Positions 1 through 12,290 of a stretch of 53,452 nt of DNA are shown here, one piece after another. The notes under the pieces were generated by a model. The model saw only the letters and a program-made list of their open reading frames with translations, did no database searches and was not told the DNA's origin. Numbering within the stretch: the first letter of the stretch is position 1; the number at the start of each line of letters is the position of its first letter. This DNA comes from Ettlia oleoabundans (lineage: Eukaryota; Chlorophyta; Chlorophyceae; Chlamydomonadales). The DNA is taken from the NCBI GenBank assembly GCA_019693395.1, contig JAAMXP010005731.1, positions 1 to 53,452 of the forward strand, read 5' to 3'. The translations under genes and the position numbers were made by a program.

Positions 1-240
1 GGCGGGGCGCGCGCGGCCAGGCCCCCCCCCTCTTGTCTCTATCAAACATTTATATCTGGTCTTGTTGATGGAAAATATCTGTGCAAGCTGGGTGCTGGGC
101 CAACACCAGAGTCCCCATTGCATGCTGCCCCAAACAACAATGACACCATGGCATGCATGTCCCTGCCATAACGAGGGCTGCACAGTGCAAGCAGCGCACT
201 GCTCACTGCGCACAAGTAGCCTGACCAGCGCCCCGCCCAC

Positions 241-1112
241 CTGTGCAGGCACCCACACCATCCACAGCGCCTTGACGCTGTCCCATATCTCAGTCCTGTA
301 CTTGTCCGCCGCAGAGCTGAGGGGCTTGCCCGACACCGCTGCCTTGATGGCGAAGAAAGAAGGGAAGTATATGAGGGGGTGGTGGATGCCCTGGTCAATG
401 AAGGTTTTGATGGGAGCCGTGGCGCGGTGGCCAAAGGCACGAGTCAGCGGGCCGCACCACTGAGTGAACTTGACATTGTACCTGCAGGCAGGTGGGTGGG
501 CAGCCAGACGATTGACCCGTCAGCATCAAGCAGACGTAACAAGGCCAGATATGCAAGCCTGGCTCTTCTGAGCGCCATGCCATAGGCCTGCAGGCGCTGT
601 CAGACAAAGGAGTTGCCCCGGCCAAGTGTGCGCCGGCCAAGTGGCAGCCACGTTAAGCCCTCAAACGGCGCCTGCAGCTGCACTCACAGCCAGTATTGGA
701 AGCCGCCAAGGTATGCGAAGCCAAAGGCGCAAAAGGCTGCGTGCCGCGTATAGTCAAACTCGTCACGGCCCTCGATTACCTGCGGGCGGCAGCCAAGAGG
801 ACCAGCAGATTGTGAGGCTGGGGTGATGATTGGATGGAGCCGGCTAGGCAGAGTGGAAGAGCTGCCTAATCAACGTTGCAACCATGCCCCTAGCCTCTAT
901 CTACTGCAACATGTCCCACAAGCAAACCAACTGATTGGGCCAGCCGTGGCGCTGCTCACCTTCTGTGCAAAGATGTCTGCGGCGCTGGTTTTCAGGCCAG
1001 AGGTGATTACTCCTGTCCTGAGAGGGTGCAGTTCTGCTGTGCGGTTGTACCAGCTGCAAAGGCCTGTGAAGGGGCCAAGAAGCGTGCGCCCCAGCTGGGC
1101 GAGTTGGGCCAT
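241..1112 (-). CDS. Mpv17/PMP22-family membrane protein (partial)
   Basis: Three exons assemble in frame on the minus strand: 1112-960, 779-688 and 481-241, with GTGAG/GTGGG donors and CAG acceptors. The product opens with W-Y-N-R-T-A-E-L-H-P-L-R-T and A-D-I-F-A-Q-K, the N-terminal signature of the family. It continues with GGFQYWLYNVKFTQWCG and then IKTFIDQGIHHP...WDSVKALWMVWVPAQ, the family core. The usual closing block (N-F-x-x-V-P) is missing because the last exon lies beyond the left edge; the donor after VPAQ is at 240. Family members are four-helix inner-membrane proteins of mitochondria, peroxisomes or plastids with debated channel or stress roles. The ATG at 1112 has an in-frame stop just upstream, but a CACAG acceptor next to it leaves room for an upstream targeting exon. 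Family certain, compartment unknown. Confidence 0.85.
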
Positions 1113-2228
1113 ACTGTGCGGCTACAAGCGGGCCGGCAGCTGGTCACCGCAGCCGCTGCTGCAGCCAGGGCTGCGATGCACGTAGCTGCTTGGGTCCGGA
1201 ATTCGAACACTGAGGGCTCCCTGCAGCCATGAGGGAGCAGGGGACACAAGGGAGACGAGCCATGATGCAAATGATGCGATTTAAGAGTGGAGCCTTGAGC
1301 ACAACAGTTGCTGGCCAGAGTGGAAGAGAGTTGGTGGCGGCGGCAGTGGAATGCTAGGCCCCGGTGGCGAGGCCTCTCCTGCGAAGCCGGCCAGTCAATG
1401 AATGTGTGTAGATGAAAGAATGCAGCCCGACCTCGAGGCTAACAGCAGCCGCTAGAGCCAGCACAAACATAGTAGAGCTGGCGGCGCAGTGCGATGATGA
1501 AAGCATCTAGCAGAATCCATTCCGCCATGGGTGAACGACAGCAAAAAAGCCGCCAGCCTGAAGCCTGGCGCTAGGCGGACAGGTGCAAACAAACAGAGCG
1601 CGGCACGGACTGGTGCTTGAGGCCAGGCAGAGGGATATGGGACAGATCACAAGCAATATAATTTGGGCCCGCCTACCTGCCGACGGCGCTGCTGCACTCG
1701 TCGCACTGACCAAGCCTCTGTGCGGGGCTCTGTAATTACGAACTTAAATGAAATTCAGAGAGCTTGGGGCAGGCAGGTTAGGATGAATATACGGCCGACG
1801 TTCACGATTCAATATGTGGCGCCCTGGCACGCCACGCAGAGCAGGCGGACGCCTTTTGCTGGGGCAGCCTTCCTACTGCCTAGATTCCCCTGCAAAGTTC
1901 TGGATATCAACGGAAGGCTGTTCATCCCGGTGGAGACCATGCGGTGCTTGGGCAGATTGCCGGCACGGGCACAGGAAGGACTCCACACTTGCTCCGTTAT
2001 TGCAGCTCTTTGTTAGGCAGCACCTCCGGGGCAGACAGGTGGCTACCGAGGCTCCTGTGGGGCAGGCAGAGACCAAGGTAAAGAGAGCGGCAGTGACGCG
2101 GTGCAGTGACGCGACGTATGCGCCTCCAGTCCCCACAACGGGACTGCAACAGCCTCCAGGGTGCTTGTTTGCTCACTTCTTATTCCGCCTTCCGCCAAAA
2201 ATTATGGTGTGCAGGGCACAAAGCCCAA
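1113..2228. promoter_or_regulatory. Divergent intergenic region, Mpv17-like (-) / membrane protein (+)
   Basis: About 1.1 kb separates the start of the Mpv17-like gene and the first ATG of the plus-strand membrane protein. Reading frames here are short, differ between strands and carry no recognisable domain. It probably holds both promoters and 5' UTRs, and possibly an upstream targeting exon of the Mpv17-like gene. No specific promoter element is claimed. Confidence 0.4.
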
Positions 2229-5090
2229 ATGTTGGATAAGGATGTGGCAGAAGCGAAGCTGGGCGAAGCCAGCCCAGAGGTGCCGTTGGAGTTCACCAGC
2301 AACAACTGCTTGCCCTCCAACTGCCCTGCGGCAGCCGCAGTCCACCGGCGAAATGGCAGCATTGGCTCTGACAGCGTCAACAAGGCAGCAGTGGTGGCCA
2401 CGGCGGCTGCAGCGGCTGCTGCGGCACCGCCGCCTCCACGCACCGCCAAGGACAGGCTGGTGCAGTGGGGCCGGCAGGCGTCACAGCTCTGGTGGGAGCT
2501 GCCCACCGCCTGCAAGGCAACAATGATCGTGGCAGGTGTGTGTGTGTGTTATGCAGCTTTATTTGCTGTCGGCATCCTTCTACCTCTCCTGCTGGCTGCT
2601 TTCATACCAGCCGACTGCCTGCAGGAATCAAGCGCAAGTAGCTGCTCGCCTTTCACACCCCATGCTGACCGCCTTGCCCTACCGGTTTGGCCTCCCCCTG
2701 TCTTTGCAGTAATAAACTTCTGTTTGTCTGTCACTTACGCCACTGTGGCCGTCGCGCTGACCACAGCAGATGAGGAGCTGCACATCACACTCATCATCCT
2801 GGTAAGCAGCGAGGGCGGTGCACACAGCACTGCACTATCATGGAGGCCTGCTCCCCAGTGCATCACAACTTTGCAACTGGCAGTGATGCCAGGCAACATT
2901 AAAGGGTGCACAAAGCCTAAATAGCCATGCTGAGTCGTTTGGAATTTGGCCGCAGATTTCGGGTGTGTTTGTGGTCTTCTCAGTGGCCGATGCCATTGTG
3001 TATGAAAACACACTGGAGCTGGCTTCCAGTGTTGTAATAGGTGGGTAGTGGTGGCATAACAGGATGTTCAGGTCATCTTGGAAATGCCGGAGTGGGAGTA
3101 AACGGCCGGACAGGGTGGGCCATCATGCAGCTCACCAGCAAAAGCTGCTGCATGGTAGAGTGAGCGACTGATGATCAGCCAATTCCTGCCAGCTATCGGC
3201 CTGCCGCCATGCCATCCTCCTTGTACCCCAATCCAACCGCATCCCTCATGACCGCAGACACGCTGGTGTTGGCGCGGGTTATTTTCTTCGCCTTTGAAGG
3301 CCAGGGGAACAGGGGCTTCAAAATCGCTTGGTGCACCATCATGCTTATTGTGCAAACTATATACATTGTGAGTTGAGTGTGGGGCATGCCAGCGTTTTCT
3401 TGTGTGCTTGAATGGTGGGGGAGGTCCACGCGTGCCATCAAGTTGGAGGATGCTTAGCCTGCACTACTCTCCCTCCCAAGTACATGGAGTGAAGCTCAGA
3501 GCAAGTCTTTCAGCACTCTCCTGTTGTTGCTGATGTTTACCGACGTTATGAGTGGTACGCTTAGACACTTGGTAGCTCTACCTTCTATTTCTGCAGTTTG
3601 TGGCGGTGCTGGCATACCGGGAGTTTGGCTGGCGCTTGTACAGCAAGCTGGGAGTGGACTTCCGCGAGAAGGGCGCAGCCGCCAAGTGCGTTTCGCCCTA
3701 AAATGAGGTCCCTGGTGCCTGACTGGCACTGGTCACCCTCTGTCTCTCTGTGCAGCAGCTGGCATGACAGCATGCACCCACTTGAGGTGGCACTGGACGC
3801 GCGCATGGTTGCTTCCCCGGTTACCCTGCATTTATCTGTTGCACCTGGTTGCCCCTGTGTGCAGGATGCGGCTGGCCATCCTCCGCAACACCTACGCAAC
3901 GCTGCTGAAGATCAACATCATGCTGCTGGTAATGGCCAAAGGCGCCGTACTTTATGCGTGCTATCCTTTCCTACTGTTTGGTTCCTTTGTCGTGCCCCTC
4001 CCATTCCTGTGCACTGCCGTGCTCGCTCCCTAAATTTTTTACCCTGCCTTTTGACTATCTTGTTTTCTCCTCACTCTTTGCTTTTGTTCTTGTGGTTGCA
4101 GCTGGTGCTGGTTGCTCTTGGAATTGACGTTTCTGTGGAGAAGAGGGGTGGAAATGTGTTGGGATCTCTGCTGGGTGTCAGCCTGGCTGGCCTCTTCATT
4201 TGCATTGGTGCCACCTGGCTGGCGGTGCTGCTGGTGGCGAGGCGAAGGCAGCGACCTTATAACAACCGGTGTGTGGGCGCGTGTGCTGGGGCAAACGACT
4301 GCGGGTGTTGTGTCTTAAGCAGCAGTGCAGGATCACGGGGCAATCAAATTGCTGTGTGCGTTTGTGCGTTTTCGAGAGGCAGATGATCCAAGAGAGAGTC
4401 TGTGCGTAAGACTTGATCATGCACCTGCTACTCCTCCATTTCCCCTACATGCTCCATATCTCACCAGCCCTTTTGGATGCTTGCAGGCTACTCGTTGCAT
4501 TCCATGCAACAATGGCGCTGTCCCTTGCGCAGCCGATAGCTACGATCGTCATCTACCAACTTGAGTGAGTGCACCACTCCTTGATAGTTGTGCAGACTCC
4601 GCAGCATGGGAGGGCTGCAAAGCTTCTCAAAGCCACTGACTGCTGCCAATTGGCAGTCATTCAGAGGTAGAGTGCGTTCATTGACAGCCACAGATGGGTG
4701 CCTGATGCACTAGCATGGTGTGCATCACGAGCATCATGCTTCATCCCCCTGCTTACTTCCTCACACCTGCAGGAACAACGATGTTGCAAATGCTTCCATC
4801 TCGCTGCACGTAGCTGCCGTTGTGTTCATGGTTACAAGCCTGGGGTGAGCTCAAGAAGCTTGATGGCCCCTTCCAACTGGTTGCTGGCCTTTTTATTGAG
4901 CTGTCTGTAATACTAGCTGTCTGTTGTTTTCTGACTGGCTTGCCAGCATGCTGACTGAGTACGTGGTAAGGCTGCTCAGTTATGCGTCTAGATGTGCATG
5001 CGTATCAGCTTTACCCTATGAATCCACCTCTCATCCTCTAGGCTGCGTCTCTGCTGGTACCTGCAGGGTTTGGATCGGCACACATCTCAT
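2229..5090 (+). CDS. Multi-pass membrane protein (7-8 helices), possible N-terminal half of a receptor-like kinase
   Basis: Exons keep frame across every join: 2229-2535, 2710-2801, 2956-3040, 3258-3367, 3597-3685, 3865-3928, 4102-4268, 4487-4564, 4773-4844, 4947-4965, then one starting at 5042. About 100 residues of Ala/Pro-rich leader are followed by helices such as VINFCLSVTYATVAVALTT, LIILISGVFVVFSVADAIVY, CTIMLIVQTIYIFVAVLAY, LLLVLVALGI, LAGLFICIGATWLAVLLVA, LLVAFHATMALSLAQPIATI and LHVAAVVFMVTSLGML. The loops DFREKGAAAKMRLAILR and ARRRQRPYNNR are strongly basic, so probably cytosolic, which with 8 helices puts both ends inside. I do not recognise the family. The 3' end is unsure: it may stop near 5229, or splice from 5090 into 5380, where the phases match, and continue into the PH-kinase that follows. 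No TGTAA signal lies between 4966 and 5400. Confidence 0.65.
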
Positions 5091-5379
5091 GTATAGGCGC
5101 TTGCAGCGGGATCACAGGGCCGCTGGCGCTTCTCAGTCGACTATGCCGCCAAGCATGGATCCAAGCGTTGTTGTGCCAAGTAGGGTTTCCATCCTGCATG
5201 TGTTGCATCAACCGTCACTGTCCTGCTGATGCTGGTGCGCCTCACCTGTTGCGCCTAGTTGTTGTGTGGGATGTGCTCGCCAACCTGTGGAAAAGTTTAA
5301 TTAACGTATGATCTGGAGGTTTCAAATCTGAGCCTTCATTGCTGAGCTGTCATTGCTACGCTGCCCCGTCTTGCTGCAG

Positions 5380-8300
5380 CCGACCCCTTGCTATCTTGCA
5401 TGCATGCCGGCGCTTGGATTGGCAAACCCTCTGCGGTAAGTGACCCATCGGGGTATGAGGTGGGCTGCAAGGGTCTTCTACCTCGACTCGCCTGGCTTGC
5501 TGCAGGCATATAGCACATGCAAAGTCATGGCATCCTGCCGCATGACATCCTGCAGAGAAACGCCAACAAAGTACGATTTTTTCAGCTGTCGCATGATGGG
5601 AGCACGCTGCGCTGGGGCTGGAACAAGTGAGCTAGCATCCAGCTCACCTGCATGCACATGCACTTGGGGATTCAGCTTGGCACAAGACCAAGCATGTTTG
5701 CTGTGCTTGCTGCCCATCAACACTCATGTTTGTTGCTGCTGTTTTTGTTGGCGCTTGTGCTCCCCCCCGGCAATAGCTGCCAGTCCAACACATCCTGCTG
5801 CCACTTTGAGGGTGGTGTTATGTTTGTACTGCTGTCTGGCAGGTTTGTTCGGCTGTACTACACCGATGACTTGTCGTGTGATGATGCGGAGCTGACCATC
5901 ACGCTGTCCTTCCCCTTTGATGCTGAGCTGGTGCTCAAGTTTAGAGGCAAGTGGACACACAGTCTTTTTCCTCGGAACTGGGTTCCAATGTGCTTATTTG
6001 GGTTCTATGTGCTACTTCAGTTTGCGTTGATGCTTGATTTTAGGCAAGCAGCGTGTTTATGGAGTCAACTTGGGTTTCTGTCCGACCCATGAGTTTGACA
6101 ACGCATCAAAGAATGCGTGACAAGTGTTGGTAGTCATATCAAATCAGTGTTTGCTTTGGTTTAAACACGGCATGCATGAGAAGCTGTAGCTTAAACTCGC
6201 TTGAAGCCCAAGGCGCTTGAGTATGGCTCCTGCTGATGCCGTACTACTGGCTGCAGATGCGTCCACATACCACGCATGGCGGCAGGGCTTGGCTCACCTG
6301 CTGCTCATGCTGATGGCCCCTGATGCGCGGCCGCCAGTTGAGGCGGCGCCGTATGTGGGTGGTGCAAAGGAGAGCAAGTCGGTGGTCCTTGGTAACACAA
6401 GCAGCAGGCAGCTTCTGGGATTCCCGGGCATAGCCACCATGGCCCTAGTTACCGGCAGCCCAGCGGCGGTGGCAGCACCCGCTGGAGCTGCGGGGGATGC
6501 CCCTCTCAGCTCCAGTAGTGCTCGAGCGCGGCAGGTGCTGGCGCAGCTGGGCGTGCGGGTGCAGCAGATGTCGCGGCGGCTGCGCCAGCAGTCTTTGTCA
6601 TATTCCCAGGGCGGTTCCCAGAGATGGTGGCAGCGCAGCGAATCAGGCGCCAATTCGGTTGCAGCCACCGTCAACGATTGGGATGACGAGGCGGCGGTGG
6701 GTGTGGAACCTCGGGCCTTTAGCGCCAGCTTGCGCTCAAAGCGCCCGCCGGCCAGCACGCAGCAGAAGGAGCAGCCTGCGACTCCAGAGGAAGTTGAGAA
6801 GGCACGGGAGCGCCGGCAGGAGCACGAGCACAGCCTGCAAATGCAGAAGCGGCAGCGCATGGCGGCGTATCTGCAGTCCATTGCTGCTGCAGCGCACCCG
6901 ACAGCTCAGCGCTCGTCACAGCAGGCAGCCTTGGGAGCAGCAGCAGCAGCGAGGCCAGGTGCACAGCTGCAGATGGGCCAGGTGGAAAGCGTCGGGGCCA
7001 AGCGCAGCACCAGCGCAGGCCATTGCGCGGTTAGCGTTGGGGTTCAGACAGATGAATCCGAGCTGTTGCAGCTGGCAGGCAGCGCCGGTAACCTTGGCCT
7101 GAGGAGGAAAAGCAGCTCAGCGAGGCGGATGCAGCAGCTGCGTGAGGAAGAAGAAAGCGAGCCTGCCACGCTGCCTGATGCCCTTCCTGCGACATTGCCC
7201 GCTTCTGCGGCGACGCTTGTTCTCTCAGATGGCGGCGATGCAGCCATAGCTGCGCAGTACGCGGCGGCGATGGCGGCGGCGGCAACAGGGCCCGGCCCCT
7301 CGCCGCCAGCCAACTTGGCAATACCCCCAGCAGCGGCAGAGCAGCAGCAGACTATCACCGACGGGGGTGATGCTGACATTGCAGCGCAGCACACGGCGGC
7401 ATTGGCGGCAGCAGCTGGCGGCGTAGGTGAAAGGGATGCCAATGTTGCTGCTCAGTACATGGCAGCAATGGCAGCAGCAATGGGAACGGCGCCCCAGCAG
7501 CAGGAGCAGCCACCGATGCCACATCAGCAGCAGGAGAAGGAGCACCAGCAGCAGCCTCAGCCGCCAGCTAGTGTAGCCATGTGCGACTCTGACCTAGCGG
7601 CACAATACGCGCTGGCCATGCAGCCAGTAATAGCTGTGGGACCCTCCGTTGCCGCTCCCCCGCCACTCCAGTACACCTCCCCCATGCTGCAAGTACAGCA
7701 GCAGCTGCAGCAGCGCTCACCATCCGAGATGCTGCAAGGAGCCACGCCTCGTGCCTCGCTCTTCCAACACCAGTTGCCGCGCCGCTCCCTGTCGTCCACC
7801 TCTACGGTGCCCTCCCCTCTTGAGCAGCTGGCTTTTCAGCAGCAGCAAGCGGCCTCTGCTCGCCTGGCCTCCCTCACTCTTGGTGCTGCACCCTACTCCC
7901 AGCCTTTGTCCCCGTCAGGTGCGAACCCTTGACAGAGGCAAGCTTCCACCTCCCCTGCTTGTTCTGTGCATCACAAAATGTGTTGTTCACCGAAGCAGTG
8001 TGCAGCGGCATCCCATTTTACCGAATACTGGAAAGCGTTGACATGACGTGCACAGCTTTCGCTGCCCCTTCCACCTGTGCCTGCAGTGGGTGGCGGCCTG
8101 TGGCAGTTGGTGTCGGCAGTAGATGTGATTGACTATGAAGAATTGAGCTTTGGGAAGCTTCTGGGAGCAGGTAAATACCGATTACTCCAGCGTTTGACAC
8201 GAGGTACTGGCACAGTGTTAGCCTCCAGTATCGCAAATTGTTGGTGGCAGGAAGCGGTGGTCCGGAGACAGAGCCCAGAAGGGAGGAGCCTTTACAGGGC

Positions 8301-11120
8301 TCGATTCGAGAGCTTGTGGTCCTGGCATCTCCTACAGCGCCAAGCAGCGAGTTCCTGTTGGGCTTGCTACCACACCTCCAGTTGCCTGCTAGAAGCTTGC
8401 CATTTACACCTCTAGCTTTATGGCTGCTTTATAGCTTAATAGCTGTGCCCTGATTTGTCTGACACGCTCCACCAATTGCTACTGCCACACCAATCCTGCT
8501 GGTACATATTGGTGCTATTGCCCACTGGCGCAGGCGCGGAGGGTGCCGTGTACGCTGCCTGGTTCCTGGAGTCCCCTGTGGCTGTGAAGAAGTTTGAGCG
8601 GGCGGAAGACTCGCTGCACGAGGTTGAGATGTACCTGCAGCTGGGCAGCCACGACAACGTGGTGGCACTGAGGTGAGGCAGGGGTGCGTTGTTCGTTGCG
8701 CAGGGCTGTTGAGTTAAACATTGGTGGCGGCAGCGCTTTCGGGAGGTGGCGCTTGCTGTGTTTGGGGTCTGGTGGTGCTGCGACGTAGGCAGAGCAGGGG
8801 ACTCGCAGCTAGAGAGTTGTTGGGGGAGCTTAACACCGCCTGGCTTTGTTCCAGTACCACCCCCTGGCATGTCTGGACTTGCAGGGGTCTGTGCCAGCAC
8901 GAGGGCAGCATGTATCTGGTACTGGAGTACTGCCCCAGGTGAGCGGCAGTACAGCGATGCATATGGGAAGTTGACCATGCTCTCTGAATCGTGTTTGCCC
9001 TTCGAGCGCATACTAGGGTGCAGCCATGTGCGGACGCCATTTCCGCACATCACTGCTCCAACCATTTCCCTGCTGACGTTAGTACAATTGCGGGCTGCAG
9101 GGGTACCTTGGATGTCATGCTGCACCACTCGGTTAAGCATGCCTGGGACACACAGAAGCTGTTGCCCCTCGTGCGCAGGTGCGCCCTAGTTCCTGTCTCT
9201 AACTTTGGCTAGGTGCCTCGCACCTGACTGCCTGTCTCGCTGCCTCTCACATGCACCGCGCCTGACGCGTCAATGTATCTGTATTCTTGTAAAGCCATCG
9301 AGAGACGTGCTCCACCCTCCGTACTGCGTGCAGCATCGCCCGCGGCATGCACTACCTACACTCGCGCAACATCCTGCACAGAGACCTCAAGCCCGCGTGA
9401 GTTGCCGCGTCCCAGTCGCCCGTCTCTTCCCTGCACACCTGTAAATGTCAAGGGTGGGGCGCGTGATCCGTGCCTCCCACTCTAGTGCATTCAGGCCCAT
9501 CCTGGCAGCTGTTGACAACGATGTTCAACCCTGCACTTGTTGCTTGCAACTGCACGCCTGCAGCAACATATTTGTGGGGCATGGCCAGATGATGAAAATT
9601 GGGGACTTTGGCATGGCACGAATCGTGGGTGAGGTAGCTCTGCTATCCTGCAGTGCGTAAGCGGCGTCTTGACTGTTCTGATGAGAAAGGTTCGCTGCCT
9701 ATTGGTCGTTTCCTGCAGTGCTTCTGCCAAAGTGTCTGATACCATTGCCTGCAACACATTACCCACCCACCTGCCTGCCTGCCTGCCTGCCTCCTCAATC
9801 TAATTTCTGTCCTCTAACCCTGTGCCCGCAGGTCGCCAGGAAGACGGTCCGCCAGATCTGCGCCGCCTCACTCCTGGCACGGTGGGGACTATGCAATACT
9901 GCGCGCCAGAGCTCATCAATGAGGATCTGCGGCCTCAGGGTGAGACTTAGACTGACAAATTGAGCCTACAGCTGCAACTCCTGTGCCTGGCACAGGGCTG
10001 CAAACCAACAAAATAGAGCAACGAGCAGGGCTGCAGGCTTGGAGGAACGGGGACGGCCTACGGTTGCGTCTATGCGCCATTCATTTTGATGGGACGTTTT
10101 GGACGGATGCGTGTATAGAGTCAGCCACAGTGTAGCACCTGTTATGACTCACCAAGTGTATGTAGTGAGCACCTGCACAATATATTGTGCTGACCTGCGT
10201 ACTGGCTGCCTAACAGTCAGGCAGGACCTCTGCTTCAGTACGTGTGTGCTCACCTGCCTGCCTGCCCGCCTGCCTCTTGCCTGCCTCTGTGCTTGCCTGT
10301 CCGCCATCGTTCAGGGGAGGACGAGATGGACTGGGCGCTGAAGCTGGATGTGTGGAGCTTTGGGGTTACCGTATGGGAGATCTTGGAACGGCGGCGCCCC
10401 TTTGAGGGCCTCACGCAGAATGCGGTGCAGGCAAGGCAATGCCGCGGGAAAAGCAGCATAACAGTTCCGGTTTTGGTTGACAGACACGACGCTTTGTCCA
10501 CCAGCATGAAGTGTTGCAGAGGAGCAGCAGCCATGGAAGCATGAGCGTGACCATTCTCCCCCCTTTACAAAGTTCGTACCTTTGCAAACTTGCTTCTATA
10601 TGCGGATGTCACCTTTGTTGCACATCTGCAGGCTCAGTGGATGTCCGACCCATATGCAGCCCGCCTGCCGCCAGTGCGACTACCAGAGTATCAAGACCGA
10701 GCCAGCAAGCGGATCTACCGCGGCCTGTCAGGTGAAATTTGAACAGCCTGCATCCTTGTCTAGGGCCACTTTGGCCTCTTCTGCCATCAAATTTAGGTCC
10801 TGCTCTTCTTGTGCTGCTTTGCCACTACTGGTGCATGTTCCTTGATGTTCCAGATGCATGTTCCTTGCTGCAAATCGCCAGTTTCTTGGTTGATGGCGCT
10901 TCTCATGCTGGTCACCGCTTGTCTGTCGACGCTTGCTGACGCTGCTTATCTTGCTTTCCCGCCGCCTACTGCCCAACTGGCTTATCCCTTGGCAGACCTT
11001 GTGGAGGACTGCACAAGGCTGGACCCCTACGCACGCCCAAGCTCCCGAGATATCTTGCTTCGCCTCAAATCGCTGGCCGCGTGTGCAGATCGCAAAGACT
11101 CGGCGCGCTTCCAACTCTGA
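5380..11120 (+). CDS. PH domain plus TKL/Raf-like protein kinase
   Basis: Exons: (5380 or ATG 5400)-5435, 5556-5626, 5843-5946, 6044-6116, 6222-7918, 8087-8170, 8534-8672, 8885-8938, 9101-9178, 9334-9396, 9564-9628, 9832-9939, 10315-10430, 10632-10731, 10996-11120. All phases agree and give 970 residues from ATG 5400. A pleckstrin-homology fold opens with MHAGAWIGKPSARNANKVRF and the strand FQLSHDGSTLRWGW, and closes with the helix STYHAWRQGLAHLL. A roughly 500-residue Ala/Gln-rich linker fills the 1.7-kb exon. The kinase domain shows the glycine loop GAGAEGAVYAA, VAVKK, an alpha-C Glu in HEVEMY, HRDLKPAN, DFG (IGDFGMAR), GTMQYCAPE and DVWSFGV, so it should be active. The introns after 5946 and 10430 are GC-AG. 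Substrate unknown; PH suggests lipid or membrane recruitment. The first exon is the least certain part. Confidence 0.9.
7228..7620 (+). repeat. Four degenerate AAQY repeats in the kinase linker
   Basis: Inside the large linker exon a motif recurs four times: GGDAAIAAQYAAAMAAA (about 7231), GGDADIAAQHTAALAAA (about 7363), ERDANVAAQYMAAMAAA (about 7429) and CDSDLAAQYALAM (7582-7620). The shared core is an acidic pair followed by [IVL]AAQ[YH]xAA[ML]. The surrounding sequence is Gln- and Pro-rich and has no fold I recognise. The repetition may be a binding motif or simply Ala/Gln expansion. Confidence 0.7.
9769..9792 (+). repeat. (CTGC)n microsatellite in kinase intron
   Basis: A run of CTGC units lies in the intron between the exons ending at 9628 and starting at 9832. 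A similar imperfect CTGC/CCGC run at 10254-10275 lies before the exon that starts at 10315. Both are pyrimidine-rich and may double as polypyrimidine tracts. Confidence 0.85.
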
Positions 11121-12290
11121 AAAGAGGGTGGGCAGGTGGTTCAGAGCGCCTGTGGCTGCTTAGCGGGTGGTGCATGCGGAGACAGCAGCATCTGGCCAGC
11201 AACGGCTGCAATGATCAGCCAGCATCCGAAGCAGGCAGGCGAGCAACAGCACTCTTTAGCAGGCCAGAAGGAACCCTAGATTTTTACAGACTCTCACAGA
11301 CTTTAGTCCACTCTTTTGTTTACCCACGTTATCACGTCCATTGTTGCAGCAGCTCTTAATTCCATCCACGATCAATTGACCCATTCATCTTCACCCTCAA
11401 ACAATTGAATCTTTGAATGCAAAATCTACTCATCGCTGAAACGACACAGCTGTACTGAATAGTGAGACTGCTGAACAACAGTATCCAGCCCAGCCTGCAT
11501 GCCAACTCCTCTCTGGCAGTACCATATCTGAGGTGCATGACGAATGGGGTTAGGACAGGTAACCAGCAAGAACTCAAGTAAGGCTCTGCAGCTGCAACTG
11601 CATCCAAGCAAGCATGAAGGCAACTTGACCTCCATCTTGTTGCTTTGTGCAGCCGTTCTTGCTGTGCAGCCGAGGGGTGCTGTTGCACGCATTTTTGTGC
11701 AAGGTGAGGAGCTGCCCATTGATTCCTCTATACATGTATCCCAACAATATTGTTTGCTGTGCACTGAAAACAACACTCATACATCCAACCAGGAAGTTAC
11801 CGCAAGAGCCTACACGTAAGGAGCGGCTGTTGTGATGGTAGCGGCACAACGCGCCACAGCTTATGACCCGACGCTTGCGTGCTTTGTCCTTTGTTGAGTG
11901 CTTCGATATGAGTGTCGGGCCAAAAGTTTGGGCCAGAGCTAGGTCTTCAAGTGGCGAAGTGGCGCTCACGTTGCAACACTTGTGCTCGCACTGAACAGGC
12001 TGCGCTAGGAGCATTGCCAAACCGGCTGTGGCTCGTACCAGCGTATATGCCAAGTACATGTACGTTGGGCTGCAAACCACGGCTGCAAACACCCTATCGT
12101 GATGGCCGCCTTTCTTGGCGCCCTGACGCAGCCCAGAGTGACGCATTGATGAATTGACATTGTGATCCATTTCAATCAAAACGTCTCAGATTAATAGAAG
12201 CAGCTGTCTTCTTACTCCGTCGACAAAGTTCTGTGACACGTGACAGCCGCTGATAAGGGGCATCAACCCTCGTACGAAGCACATAGCGGG
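11121..12290. other. Intergenic region, kinase 3' end to EPSPS promoter
   Basis: The 1.17 kb between two plus-strand genes holds a 201-codon minus-strand frame (11574-12179) with no recognisable domain and no family-like motif. It lies where the kinase 3' UTR and the EPSPS promoter are expected. I see no RNA gene or repeat here. Confidence 0.45.

Noticed and set aside
1..240. Final Mpv17-like exon within the window
   Set aside because: The frame after a possible acceptor (IFSINKTRYKCLI) does not match the family's closing block, so the true exon is probably outside.
6217..6222. Kinase start at the large exon (TTG 6217 or ATG 6223)
   Set aside because: Four upstream exons encoding a PH domain join this exon in frame, and the exon itself begins with the PH domain's last helix.
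6294..6881. 195-residue minus-strand frame opposite the kinase linker
   Set aside because: It is an antisense shadow of the Ala/Gln-rich coding exon, whose frame, domains and splice joins are secure.
11574..12179. 201-residue minus-strand frame between kinase and EPSPS
   Set aside because: It has no domain, no flanking splice logic and no poly(A) signal clearly tied to it. Long open frames arise easily in this GC-rich DNA.
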